This document shows positions 45,336 to 54,317 of a stretch of 64,000 nucleotides of DNA, one piece after another; within the stretch, counting starts at the first letter, position 1; every line of letters begins with the position of its first letter. This DNA comes from G963691885 sp963691885. GTDB lineage: Bacteria > Pseudomonadota > Alphaproteobacteria > UBA8366 > Aestuariispiraceae. The translations under genes were made by a program, and so were the position numbers. The notes under the pieces are model-generated. The model did not search any database. It saw only the letters and a program-made list of their open reading frames with translations, and was not told the origin of the DNA. Location of the stretch: positions 1,612,001-1,676,000 of the forward strand of contig OY829843.1 of the NCBI GenBank assembly GCA_963691885.1. The letters run 5' to 3'.

Positions 45336-46387
45336 GAGCGGGTTCCGTTTAGTCGGAATCGGTTTTGAGATTTCTACGAAGCATGATTCCCTGTTTTTAT
45401 TTTGGAGACCGGGATTATGTCATCAGTCATTTCGATGGATTTGCGGGAGCGTATTTTTTCTTACGTTATTGCCGGTCACTCGTGCCGATCAGCGGCACGC
45501 CTTTACGGTGTCAGCCCAAGCTTTGCGATCAAGTTGATGCAGCGGTTCCGTCAAGGTCGCGGATTGTGCGGCCCTGGTCGTCGTCGTCCTGTCGGCACCG
45601 GGACGCTCGAACCCTATAGAGCGTTTGTCATTGACCTTGTCGATGCACAGCCCGATATCACGCTCAGGGAATTGGCGGACGAATTGAGTGCGACGCTGGG
45701 GGTTAAGACCAGCAAGGCGACGCTATGCCGGTTTCTGATTAAGGCGGGATACCGCTATAAAAAAAACGCTGCGGGCACGGGAACAAGAGCGCGCTGATGT
45801 GCGCCGCGCGCGTCATCACTGGATCATCCGGCGACAACCTCTCATGCGGCTCGACCCACATCGGCTTGTTTTTATTGATGAAACGGCGACCACAACCAAG
45901 ATGACCCGGCTTAGAGGCCGCGCGCCCAAAGGCCAACGCCTTGTCATGCATACGCCGTTCGGTCATTGGCGCACGCAAACCTTTATCGCGGGATTGCGCT
46001 GCGGCGGCCTCACCGCACCATGGATCCTCAACGCCCCCATGACCAAGGTCGCCTTTGAGACCTATGTCGAGACACAGCTCGCCCCAACGCTGAGCCGAGG
46101 CGATGTCGTTATCCTCGATAATCTCGCCGCCCATAAAAGTGACCGTGCCGCTGAAACCTTGCACGACATCGGTGCATGGTTCCTGTTCCTGCCACCCTAT
46201 TCGCCAGACCTGAACCCAATCGAACAAGCCTTCTCAAAATTAAAAGCCCATCTCAGAAAGGCCGAGGCCAGAACATTCGATGACCTTACAAACGCAACAG
46301 GGTCAATATGCGATCTCTTCACCGAAACGGAGTGCTGGAACTTCTTCGCAGGCGCTAACTATGCGTACGATTAAATGAAAACAACTC
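45336..46387 (+). mobile_element. IS630-type insertion sequence
   Basis: A 1052-bp element flanked by the dinucleotide TA on both sides (45334-45335 and 46388-46389), the normal IS630/Tc1 target. Ends starting at these TA show imperfect inverted repeats (16 of 23 positions match, including the first five). It carries one transposase in two frames. It interrupts the 3' end of a DUF3800 gene. Confidence 0.9.
45417..46374 (+). CDS. IS630-family transposase, two frames joined at an A8 run
   Basis: The first frame (ATG 45417 to 45797) encodes the HTH part, with SCRSAARLYGVSPSFAIKLM and ITLRELADELSATLGVKTSK. The second (ORF from 45799 to 46374; its true entry is just after the A run) encodes the DDE catalytic part: VFIDETATTTK (Asp), DVVILDNLAAHKS (Asp) and PPYSPDLNPIEQAFSKLK (Glu). 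The join is at eight A (45759-45766), where dropping one A gives the expected YRYKK-TLRAREQERADVRRA order. Either slippage or programmed shifting makes the full protein, or the gene is dead; IS630 members of both kinds exist. Confidence 0.88.
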
Positions 46388-47054
46388 TAGTATACGAAGA
46401 GGGACTATAGGACTGATATATCGCCCAACACACAGCATCCACTGCCTGAATAAAGTATGAATGCCGGGAGTCACGTATGTTCGGGTCTTCAACAATCCTT
46501 TGAAGAGGCATCATTCGGAATCCAGAACCACTTATATTTGGGACAAGGTTGTAACGCCTCATTTTTCTTAAAATTGATCCCAAGACAATCTCGTCGGTTT
46601 GATCACAGAACACGAGACCGAAGTCACTGTCAGAAGCCGCTCCGCGAAAATTTCCGTACGACAAGGTATTTTCAAATCGTTGTAGTAATGTTCGCCAGGC
46701 AAATTCTAAGACCTGATAACCTTCGTTCTTGTTCGATTTATCAATGCACACCGAAATTACATCCAACAGACCAAATTGAACTAATTCGTTGAGCAAATGA
46801 CGAATAATAGTCAGGCGATCATTTCGAGAAATTCGTCTTAAAGACCCAGGTCGCGTAAGCATCGCACCTGCATGAATCTCTTCTCGCATCAGTAGTCCAA
46901 AATGGCTCCGCATGCGCCTTCGGAAATCTGACAAATGATGCAAGAGATCAAACCAATGACTTTCGTGAATAACTAGGCCAGTTAGCACAAAATATCGTGT
47001 TGGCGATCCTGATAAACCGGGATCACCACTTTCATCGACGTACATAAGATACAA
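46371..47054 (-). pseudogene. DUF3800-family protein, 3' end split by IS630
   Basis: The N-terminus LYLMYVDESGDPGLSGS, the FVLTGLVIHESHW strand and the RDSRHSYFIQAVDAVCWAIYQSY segment are DUF3800 hallmarks; the conserved DES and late D motifs are present. The frame enters the IS630 right end after codon T (46389-46391) and stops at 46371. TTG 47054 with GGTGGAG 6 nt upstream is the likely start; GTG 47066 lacks a site. About 42-45 percent GC in lines counted, below its neighbours. DUF3800 genes often sit with mobile or defence genes; no function is established. Confidence 0.8.
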
Positions 47055-47116
47055 AATATTCTCCACCTTTTAACTTAATGGAGATTACATTCGCATTCTT
47101 CTACTTCAAGTCGAAT

Positions 47117-47647
47117 TCATGCTTTCAGATGCTCAGGCGCGCGGTAATCGCGCAGGGCTTGACGCAGGGCGTCGGCAACCTCCAACCGCTCACCAGGCGT
47201 CAAAAACGCACCCAGGATCATACCCTTGCCCCTTGTTGCAACAACAAGCTGGCTTTCATGGCTGGGCGGATCATCCATCATGACATTCAGCCAACTCGGT
47301 TCCAGCCTGACCCGGGACACTTTGCCATTGGGCTTCACTTTGGTGATATGGAGCCCGTCATCGGAAAGCTGGATATGTTCCTGAACTTTACCGGACCTGT
47401 AATTCATTTTGAAGGCGAAATAGAGCAGGGCTATTTCCAACCCGCAGAAACCGGCAACCGGCCAGGCACCCGCGACAAAAAAGGCGAGACCAATTGAAAA
47501 GCCGCCTATCGCAACAGCCGCCATGACCAGGGTAAAGCCGGCCGGGCTTAAAGAACGATGCGGCTTTAGTGTCGCATCCATATAGATGCGCGGCGGAGTC
47601 GTTTTTTCACGCCCGTTTGCATCACCGCTGATTTGGTCGACCGTCAT
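47117..47647 (-). CDS. DUF2244-domain membrane protein
   Basis: 176 residues. Two hydrophobic helices lie at about residues 36-80 (GFTLVMAAVAIGGFSIGLAF and AWPVAGFCGLEIALLYFAF), followed by a soluble C-terminal part (VQEHIQLSDDGLHITKVKPNG, then the basic segment). DUF2244 proteins are common in alphaproteobacteria and of unknown role. It is divergent from nth, with 117 nt between the starts. Confidence 0.85.
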   Translation of the reverse strand: MTVDQISGDANGREKTTPPRIYMDATLKPHRSLSPAGFTLVMAAVAIGGFSIGLAFFVAGAWPVAGFCGLEIALLYFAFKMNYRSGKVQEHIQLSDDGLHITKVKPNGKVSRVRLEPSWLNVMMDDPPSHESQLVVATRGKGMILGAFLTPGERLEVADALRQALRDYRAPEHLKA

Positions 47648-47764
47648 CCCAGTATGCCCTGGATCTTGGTTTTCATCAGAGCCTTTATGCTATACCAAAC
47701 CCGAACCGGTGCAACAGGGACATCACACAAGAAGCGTGGCAACGAGCCGCAGGGTAAATCAAGC

Positions 47765-48409
47765 ATGGCGCAAATGACCAAGGTGGATATCGAGGCTTTT
47801 TTCCAGCGCATGGAAGAAGCCATGCCGGAGCCGAAGGGCGAGCTGAACTATGTAAATCCCTACACCCTGCTGGTCGCCGTTACGTTATCCGCACAGGCGA
47901 CAGATGTTTCGGTCAACAAGGCCACAGAGGCACTGTTCAAAACAGTGACAACACCGCAAGCGATGTGGGAGTTGGGTGAGGCGGGGCTGAAGGACCATAT
48001 CAAGACGATTGGACTGTATAATTCAAAAGCCAAAAACGTCATCGCCATGGCCCGTATTCTGATCGATGAGTATGACAGTCAGGTGCCGGAAACCAGAGAT
48101 GCATTGGAAAAACTGCCCGGTGTCGGGCGCAAGACCGCCAATGTTGTTCTGAACATCGCCTTTGGCCAGCCTACAATCGCTGTTGATACCCATTTGTTTC
48201 GGGTTGGAAACAGGACGGGGCTTGCCAGCGGGAAAACCCCACTTGCAGTTGAGAAGAAGCTGGAAAAGAAAATACCGAAACACTATTTACTGCACGCGCA
48301 TCACTGGCTGATCCTGCATGGCCGTTACGTCTGCAAAGCCCGCAAGCCGGACTGTCCCGACTGCATTGTGGCCGATCTGTGCCGCTTCAAGGCAAAAACA
48401 ATCGCTTGA
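47765..48409 (+). CDS. nth: Endonuclease III
   Basis: DNA glycosylase/AP lyase that removes oxidised pyrimidines, 214 residues. Helix-hairpin-helix LPGVGRKTANVVLNIAFG near 118 with the catalytic Lys, the catalytic Asp in AVDTHLFRVGNRTGLA near 140, and the C-terminal 4Fe-4S motif CKARKPDCPDCIVADLC near 190. ATG 47765 after AGGG gives the family start MAQMTKVDIEAFF; the open frame from 47633 is not supported. Confidence 0.96.
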   Translation: MAQMTKVDIEAFFQRMEEAMPEPKGELNYVNPYTLLVAVTLSAQATDVSVNKATEALFKTVTTPQAMWELGEAGLKDHIKTIGLYNSKAKNVIAMARILIDEYDSQVPETRDALEKLPGVGRKTANVVLNIAFGQPTIAVDTHLFRVGNRTGLASGKTPLAVEKKLEKKIPKHYLLHAHHWLILHGRYVCKARKPDCPDCIVADLCRFKAKTIA

Positions 48410-48448
48410 AAAAACATCCGATCCAGAGCGTTTCCAAGGAAAAAAATC

Positions 48449-48877
48449 ATGCATTATCAAACGGATGACCCTGTTGCAGAATTCAATGAGAAGGCAAAGA
48501 ATTGCCTGCCAGGTCTATTGGGACTGGAAATGGTTGCTGCAGAACAAGACCGTTACGAAAGCAGAATGATGGTGCAGCCCGTCCACTATGCGCCAAACGG
48601 GTTCCTGCATGCAGCCAGCGTGATTGCCCTGGCCGACACCACATGCGGGTTCGCGGCACGATCCCGGCTGCCAGAGGGGGCAAGTGGCTTCACCACGGTG
48701 GAGCTGAAGAGCAACCATATGGGAACCCTGCTGGAGGGGGAGTTGCGCTGTATCGCAACACCCGTTCATATCGGGCGATCAACCCAGGTTTGGGACGCCA
48801 AGGTTTTCGACCCTGCAAAGGACAAAACCATCGCGGTTTTTCGCTGCACACAGATGGTGTTATGGCCAAAACCCTGA
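48449..48877 (+). CDS. PaaI-family hotdog thioesterase
   Basis: 142 residues of the hotdog fold. The PaaI-type central helix and strand read GFLHAASVIALADTTCGFAA near residues 50-70, followed by TVELKSNHMGTLLEGELRCIA and a strand end VAVFRCTQMV. It hydrolyses acyl-CoA thioesters; the substrate is not predicted. AAGGAA precedes ATG 48449. It lies 39 nt after nth. Confidence 0.88.
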   Translation: MHYQTDDPVAEFNEKAKNCLPGLLGLEMVAAEQDRYESRMMVQPVHYAPNGFLHAASVIALADTTCGFAARSRLPEGASGFTTVELKSNHMGTLLEGELRCIATPVHIGRSTQVWDAKVFDPAKDKTIAVFRCTQMVLWPKP

Positions 48878-48886
48878 GAAAGCCAT

Positions 48887-49411
48887 TTAAGAGCTTCGAA
48901 CAATTTGTTCCCGCCGAAGGGCCGCAAGGCAGTCTTGTCGCCCTGCCGTTGTTAACCCGTCGCCGCGCAAATCAACAAACTTGACCCTGGGCGATCCACC
49001 GGCCTCACCCGGATACAGAAATATGTCGATGGTGCAGCCCTTGCCCAGGAATTGCCAAACCTCTGCTGTTCCATCGCGCCTGATCTGGCGGGGCGCACCG
49101 AGGGCAGCAGCCAGGCTCTTGGGTTCCATATCCAGGAACTGATCAGGGTCACCGGTCACGGCGGCCAGCTCTTGCTGACGACGTTTGTCTTCCGCAGATG
49201 GAGCATCACTGCTTGATGACGTTTGGGCGGGGCTTGATGAACTGGGTCGTACAGGGGCTGCTGGGGCCGTTGCCGAAACCACATTCTCCTTGTTTGTGGA
49301 GGTGATTTCAGGTCCGGAGACTGTGCAGGCTGAAAGGCCAAGGAAAGCAAAAACGGTGACGAGAGGCCGCTTCCTGTTGATCCCGTTCATAAAGCGAAGG
49401 CTCAGCGACAT
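48887..49411 (-). CDS. Small lipoprotein of unknown function
   Basis: About 174 residues. The signal peptide ends in the lipobox GLSAC (PLVTVFAFLGLSAC). A Ser/Pro/Ala-rich linker (about 30-75) is followed by a compact domain with FLDMEPKSLAAALGAPRQIRRDGTAEVWQF and CTIDIFLYPGE, like an SmpA/OmlA-type fold (weak). Start is ambiguous: ATG 49411 overlaps the upstream stop by one base, while ATG 49390 gives a cleaner signal peptide. Probably translated with the EI24 gene. Confidence 0.75.
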   Translation of the reverse strand: MSLSLRFMNGINRKRPLVTVFAFLGLSACTVSGPEITSTNKENVVSATAPAAPVRPSSSSPAQTSSSSDAPSAEDKRRQQELAAVTGDPDQFLDMEPKSLAAALGAPRQIRRDGTAEVWQFLGKGCTIDIFLYPGEAGGSPRVKFVDLRGDGLTTAGRQDCLAALRREQIVRSS

Positions 49412-50172
49412 CACTCATTAACCGCGATTGGCAGGTTCTGTTTTTCCCGCATGGATTCAAAGATATGGACCATCATCGCTGTCGCCAATAAGGGAATGAA
49501 CAGGTTCAAAATCGGAACCGTCATGCAGAAAACAATCAACGCGCCGGCCAGGGCCAGTCTGAACCCATAGCGCTTGCGCAGAACAATCGCTGTTTCCGGT
49601 GCCAGCCGGCGGATCGAGACCATTTCATAGAATTCCCGACCTACCAGATACCCGTTCAAAGCATAGTAGAAGACAAGGTTCAGGGGCGGGATGAAAAATA
49701 GGATCGCATAGATCGGCAGCGCAAGCAGGTTGGCACCAATCACAATCGCCAGAAACTTCAACGATTGGCCGACAACTTCTGCGACCGGCTGATGCCGGGG
49801 GGCCGGGCGACCCGGATAATGCTTGGCCTCAACGGCGCCAACAATTTCATCCAGGAAGAAACTGACGATCGTCGTCGTTACCGCCGGAAACAACAGGAAG
49901 ATCACGGTCAGCATGACAGCGCCAAAGGCGAGGTCACCCAGGATGCCCAAAATTTCACCCATCCAGTCCAGGACACCGCCCATCCATTCAAAAATCCAAC
50001 CGATGAGGGGCAGATCGGACCAGGGAACAAACCCGATCATCCAGGAGCTGAAGATCCAGAGCAGGACAAATACAACAATCGCCCCGGCAACTCCCAACAG
50101 CATTACACGGCGAAATGCCGGATCATCAATCTGTCCAATTGCAAGGGAAACTGATTTTAAGATTGAGCCCAT
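49411..50172 (-). CDS. EI24/CysZ-like membrane protein
   Basis: 253 residues with several hydrophobic stretches (about 25-48, 65-110 and 145-235). The EI24-domain signature is seen in FLDEIVGAVEAKHYPGRPAP near residue 110 and FYYALNGYLVGREFYEMVSIRRL near 165. CysZ relatives import sulfate, but alphaproteobacterial members are poorly studied. Upstream of the small lipoprotein in a two-gene minus operon. Confidence 0.85.
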   Translation of the reverse strand: MGSILKSVSLAIGQIDDPAFRRVMLLGVAGAIVVFVLLWIFSSWMIGFVPWSDLPLIGWIFEWMGGVLDWMGEILGILGDLAFGAVMLTVIFLLFPAVTTTIVSFFLDEIVGAVEAKHYPGRPAPRHQPVAEVVGQSLKFLAIVIGANLLALPIYAILFFIPPLNLVFYYALNGYLVGREFYEMVSIRRLAPETAIVLRKRYGFRLALAGALIVFCMTVPILNLFIPLLATAMMVHIFESMREKQNLPIAVNE

Positions 50173-50262
50173 AGGGTCGGTCCTGTTTCTGATGGCGTAT
50201 TGAAACAGAGATGTAGCGACGCACTGCCCGGCTCACAAGACCGTGACCCGCAATTAACCGGT

Positions 50263-52035
50263 TCAAACCTTGGGCAATTCACGCAAAGTATATGTCTGAA
50301 CCGCTGCCAGACGGCCTCGAACATGCATCAGGGCAACTTCGTCAAAGTCGAACCCGTCAATTTCCGCGACAGTATCCTCTGATACCAGAAGACGCGTCCC
50401 CATTTCCTTGTTCATCTGTTCCAGTCGCGCAGCCAGATTCACTGCATCACCATGCACTGTATAGCTGAGCCGCTGGGTGGCCCCGACCGCACCCGCGACG
50501 AAAGCGCCTGTATTAATCCCGATCCGGCATTTCAGATTTTGGCCGTTGAACGTTTCGGTATCGACCGCATTGAAAATACGAATGGCCGCTGTGACCGCAT
50601 GCACCGCATGGTCGGGGTCCGCGATCGGATCATTGAAAACCGCGAGAACAGCGTCACCCTGGAACTGTGTGACAACACCCTTCTGGGCCTCAATACACTT
50701 CACAGCCTCGGCGAAGAATGCATTCATTGTCCCGACAAGCTGTTCCGGATCCATCTGTTCCGACATGGAGGTAAAACCGGCCAGATCCAGAAACAAAACG
50801 GTTCCATGGGCTTTTTTCGGGCGGCCCGCGGTTTCATCGGTCAACAGCAATTGGGCCACGTTTTCAGGCACATATTTACCAAAAAGGTTCCGGATTTTTT
50901 CGCGGTCCTGCAGACCGATCACCATCTGGTTGAACGCTCTTGCCGCATGATTCAGTTCGATTGCCGGTCCGATTGTCAGCCGTGGCACGTGATCCAGATC
51001 ATCAGCAGACACGGCATCCGCGGCAGCGGCAAACCTCAAGATCGGCTGGGCCGCCCGACGTCCGATCAGGATGGCCAATCCAATGGATCCAATCACCAAC
51101 CCAAGCCCGACCCAGGCCACCGTTATCAACCTATTGGTTTCCGGGTTTCCCAGGGCCTCATCAAAATGGACCCCGATGGTGATTTCGCCACCGGTCACCC
51201 TGTCCTGGTCTGTAGACAGGGCAAAGACACGGTCATTGCCATCTTCGGTGCGCAGAATAAACACCTCAACGCCCTCGATCGGCGCGATCAGATCAGGCGT
51301 AAAGCGGTCCCCCGTCGCCATCTGTTGCAGATAGGGGTCTCCCAGTTCTTCCAGCGTAGGCCGCTCATTTTCGCGACCTTTCGCCAATTTCGGGTGGGCG
51401 ATGACCACATTGTTGTTCAACAACAGGAACCGGACGAGCTCTTGACCCCGGAACTCGGCATCCTGGGAAAGAACTTCAGACAGAGGGCGGACATTGGCCC
51501 GTACCCCTACCGATCCAATCTGGTCACCATTCTCGTCACGCGCTGTTGTGATAAAGGTCCCGCGCCGCTGTCCGTCAAGGGCACTGGGGCGCAAGACCCA
51601 ACGCCCTTCGGCGCTGACGCCGCGTCGGCTCACCCGCCACTGCGGCGGCCAGAAAACCGTTTCCAGCGTATCGTCATCATTCTTGAAGTAATACCCGTTC
51701 CCGTTCAGCATCTGATAGGTTACCGCATCGGCCTGGGGCATCGTGGCAAGCGCGCCCTCTACCATCGCGGTGAAACGTTCCCGGTCGCGCGGGTCCAGAC
51801 GGCCTGCCGAAATCTCACCGACCAGCCATCGGCCAATATTTTCCAGCGGCTCGTAATTGGACCGCGACGCTTCCCGCGCTTCCTGTATCAACGCCTCGAT
51901 CCGCGCTGCCAGTGCATCCTGGGTTCCGCTAACCGCATTGGTCAGAACCAGAAAAAACATCGAGCCTGCAGAAACAAGCACCAACCCCCCAAAAGCGAGG
52001 ACAAGAAGTGTTGTGACGTGCAAACGAATTTTCAT
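50263..52035 (-). CDS. Membrane sensor with class III nucleotide cyclase domain
   Basis: 590 residues. First membrane helix about residues 9-31, a large periplasmic Cache-like sensor domain (about 32-300), a second helix (about 303-325), a HAMP linker and a C-terminal cyclase (about 400-560). Metal ligands are in TVLFLDLAGFTSMSEQ and FQGDAVLAVF; the transition-state Asn and Arg are in GDAVNLAARLE. The usual purine-selecting Lys is Gln here (about residue 457, codon at 50665-50667). The second selecting residue is Thr (YTVHGD). Product (cAMP or cGMP) is uncertain. Confidence 0.9.
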   Translation of the reverse strand: MKIRLHVTTLLVLAFGGLVLVSAGSMFFLVLTNAVSGTQDALAARIEALIQEAREASRSNYEPLENIGRWLVGEISAGRLDPRDRERFTAMVEGALATMPQADAVTYQMLNGNGYYFKNDDDTLETVFWPPQWRVSRRGVSAEGRWVLRPSALDGQRRGTFITTARDENGDQIGSVGVRANVRPLSEVLSQDAEFRGQELVRFLLLNNNVVIAHPKLAKGRENERPTLEELGDPYLQQMATGDRFTPDLIAPIEGVEVFILRTEDGNDRVFALSTDQDRVTGGEITIGVHFDEALGNPETNRLITVAWVGLGLVIGSIGLAILIGRRAAQPILRFAAAADAVSADDLDHVPRLTIGPAIELNHAARAFNQMVIGLQDREKIRNLFGKYVPENVAQLLLTDETAGRPKKAHGTVLFLDLAGFTSMSEQMDPEQLVGTMNAFFAEAVKCIEAQKGVVTQFQGDAVLAVFNDPIADPDHAVHAVTAAIRIFNAVDTETFNGQNLKCRIGINTGAFVAGAVGATQRLSYTVHGDAVNLAARLEQMNKEMGTRLLVSEDTVAEIDGFDFDEVALMHVRGRLAAVQTYTLRELPKV

Positions 52036-52127
52036 GAGATTGTTCGAGGTTCCTTCCGCTTATTCTGTTTATTCGATATCCATGTTTTTACAACAGGTTT
52101 GCAACACTCTCCTAACCCGATAGGTCA

Positions 52128-52934
52128 TCATCCCGGCATATAATCGCGCGGTGTTTGCCCCAGGGCTTTCCGGAACATTGCCGAAAATGAGGACGGGCTC
52201 TCATAACCGAGATCGAGTGCGACCTCAGTCACAGGCCGACCAGCAGACAGACGTTCCACCGCCGTCACCAATCTCAATCGGCGGCGCCATTCCCCGAATG
52301 TAAGGCCGGTTTCATCAACAAAATGGCGGGCAATCGTCCGCTTGCTCGCACCCACTTTTCGGGCAAGCGCGGGCAGTGTTTCGACATTTCCGGGATCTTC
52401 GATCAACAATCGCGCCAATTGGTTCAGGCGGCGATCTTCTGGCATTGGCAGATGCAAAGGCGCTTCTTCCCCAAGGTTATGAATCTGGTCGAGCATTACC
52501 TGCATCAACCGTCCATCCGCCCCGTTTTTATCATAGTCTATCGGACAATCGACGGCGGAAAGGATCAACTCCCGTAACAGGTTGGTGACTTTCAGGACCC
52601 GACATTCAGCGCCTAAAGTAATCGCCTGTTCAGCCCGGACATAGACACTGCGAAAGGCCGCACCCCCTTGCAGACAATTGATCGCATGCTCTATCCCCGG
52701 CGGAATCCAGACGGCGCGCGCTGGCGGCACTGTCCAGGTACCGGACCGGGTCGACACGACAAGAACACCGGCTGACGCATAGGCCAACTGCCCCCAGTCA
52801 TGGGAATGCGGGGCGAACAGTGACCCTGGGTCCATGTCAAAAGCCCGGACCATCGCGGGCCGATCAAGCCGGTCCGGTATGGGGCGATCAATGATCAAAG
52901 ATCTATCGCTCTCAATTTGGCCCTTTTGCAACAT
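52128..52934 (-). CDS. AraC-family transcriptional regulator
   Basis: 268 residues. The N-terminal cupin-like domain has HSHDWGQLAYASAGVLVV and WIPPGIEHAIN; the C-terminal double HTH is seen in LARKVGASKRTIARHFVDETG and RPVTEVALDLGYESPSSFSAMFRKALG, ending in TPRDYM. It is divergent from the MFS transporter (about 83 nt between starts), which is the likely target. The ligand is unknown. Confidence 0.92.
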   Translation of the reverse strand: MLQKGQIESDRSLIIDRPIPDRLDRPAMVRAFDMDPGSLFAPHSHDWGQLAYASAGVLVVSTRSGTWTVPPARAVWIPPGIEHAINCLQGGAAFRSVYVRAEQAITLGAECRVLKVTNLLRELILSAVDCPIDYDKNGADGRLMQVMLDQIHNLGEEAPLHLPMPEDRRLNQLARLLIEDPGNVETLPALARKVGASKRTIARHFVDETGLTFGEWRRRLRLVTAVERLSAGRPVTEVALDLGYESPSSFSAMFRKALGQTPRDYMPG

Positions 52935-53017
52935 AGTTTGTCATTCTATAGAGAGTTTGCCTGCTCGGCGAGGGTTAGAGTGCCACAATCTTGAAACCCG
53001 TATTTTGGAACCCTGTA

Positions 53018-54310
53018 ATGAGACGCTCAGAATCCATCGAAGAGACACCGAAAAACTCTTGGCTTCCCAGTATCCTGCGCGGGCCCGAAGGCATGTTGAT
53101 TCTGATGGCGGTTGCGATGGCGGTCAGCATGCATGGCTGGTTTGCACTTCTGAACAATTTTGTCGTTGAGCGAGCCAATTTCACAGGCCGGGAGATCGGT
53201 TTCCTTCAATCCATCCGCGAAATCCCCGGGTTTCTGTCCTTCGCGGTCATCTTTTTGCTGCCCTTCATCAGGGAGCAGAACCTGGCACTTCTGTCGCTCG
53301 CCATGCTGGGTCTTGGCACAATGATCACAGGGTATTTCCCGACTGAATACGCCCTTTACGCCACCACGTTTTTGATGTCCGTCGGCTATCACTATTACGA
53401 GACGATGAACCAGTCTTTGACGCTGCAATGGACGTCAAAAGAACGGGCCCCGATCGTGTTTGCACGCCAGATAACGGCGGCCTCCATCGGGATGCTGGCG
53501 ATCTTCCTGTTAATCATCTTCACCTTTAAACAGGATGTTATTGATCGGATGGCCGGCCTTTTCGGCATCACCACCGGCATTACAACAATCTCACTGGGAT
53601 TTGAGCCGATCTATCTGATCGCAGGACTGTTCACGATCGGGGTCGCCATATTCTGTCGCTTCGCCTATCCGGATTTTGTCTCCCCCCATATCCAGACCAA
53701 GAAACTGATCCTGCGGAAACGCTATTGGCTGTATTACGCGCTGACCTTTATGGGCGGGGCACGCCGCCAGATCTTCATGGTGTTTGCCGGTTTCATGATG
53801 GTTGAAAAATTTGGATATGACGCGACCGCAATCACGTTGCTCTATCTCGTCAACATGATCGCCAACATCTACATTGCGCCGAAAATCGGTCGCCTAATCG
53901 CCAAACTGGGTGAGCGTCAGGCGCTGATCATCGAATATATCGGCCTGATCCTGGTTTTCGCCGGCTATGGCATTGTCGACAGCGCGGGCTGGGCTGCCGC
54001 CTTATACATTCTCGACCATCTGTTCTTTGCTTTCTCGATCGCGATCAAAACCTATTTCCAGAAGATCGCAGACCCGGCGGATATCGCATCAACCGCGGGC
54101 GTGAGCTTTACAATCAATCACATCGCCGCAGTTGGAATCCCCGCCGTCTTCGGCTTCATCTGGCTGCAAGACCCGGGCTTGGTGTTCTTCATCGGATCGG
54201 GCATGGCCGCTGTCTCTCTCATCCTGGCGATAAACGTGCCCCGCCATCCCCATGTCGGAAACGAAGTGGTTGTCGGAACCAAGGGATTAAACACGCAACC
54301 GGCGGAATAA
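53018..54310 (+). CDS. MFS transporter
   Basis: 430 residues with about 12 membrane helices. MFS-type segments include VAMAVSMHGWFALLNNFVVE, FLSFAVIFLLPFI, LTFMGGARRQIFMVFAGFMM and IAPKIGRLIAKLGERQALI (loop between helices). Substrate unknown. ATG 53018 preceded by GGAA; the TTG at 52991 would add nine residues. Divergent AraC gene suggests shared control. Convergent with the adenine deaminase-type gene, with a 7-nt gap. Confidence 0.88.
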   Translation: MRRSESIEETPKNSWLPSILRGPEGMLILMAVAMAVSMHGWFALLNNFVVERANFTGREIGFLQSIREIPGFLSFAVIFLLPFIREQNLALLSLAMLGLGTMITGYFPTEYALYATTFLMSVGYHYYETMNQSLTLQWTSKERAPIVFARQITAASIGMLAIFLLIIFTFKQDVIDRMAGLFGITTGITTISLGFEPIYLIAGLFTIGVAIFCRFAYPDFVSPHIQTKKLILRKRYWLYYALTFMGGARRQIFMVFAGFMMVEKFGYDATAITLLYLVNMIANIYIAPKIGRLIAKLGERQALIIEYIGLILVFAGYGIVDSAGWAAALYILDHLFFAFSIAIKTYFQKIADPADIASTAGVSFTINHIAAVGIPAVFGFIWLQDPGLVFFIGSGMAAVSLILAINVPRHPHVGNEVVVGTKGLNTQPAE

Positions 54311-54317
54311 CAGGGTG

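Noticed and set aside
50452..52143. 563-codon open frame on the plus strand
   Set aside because: It lies antisense to the sensor-cyclase gene and has no recognisable domain; a shadow of biased third codon positions.
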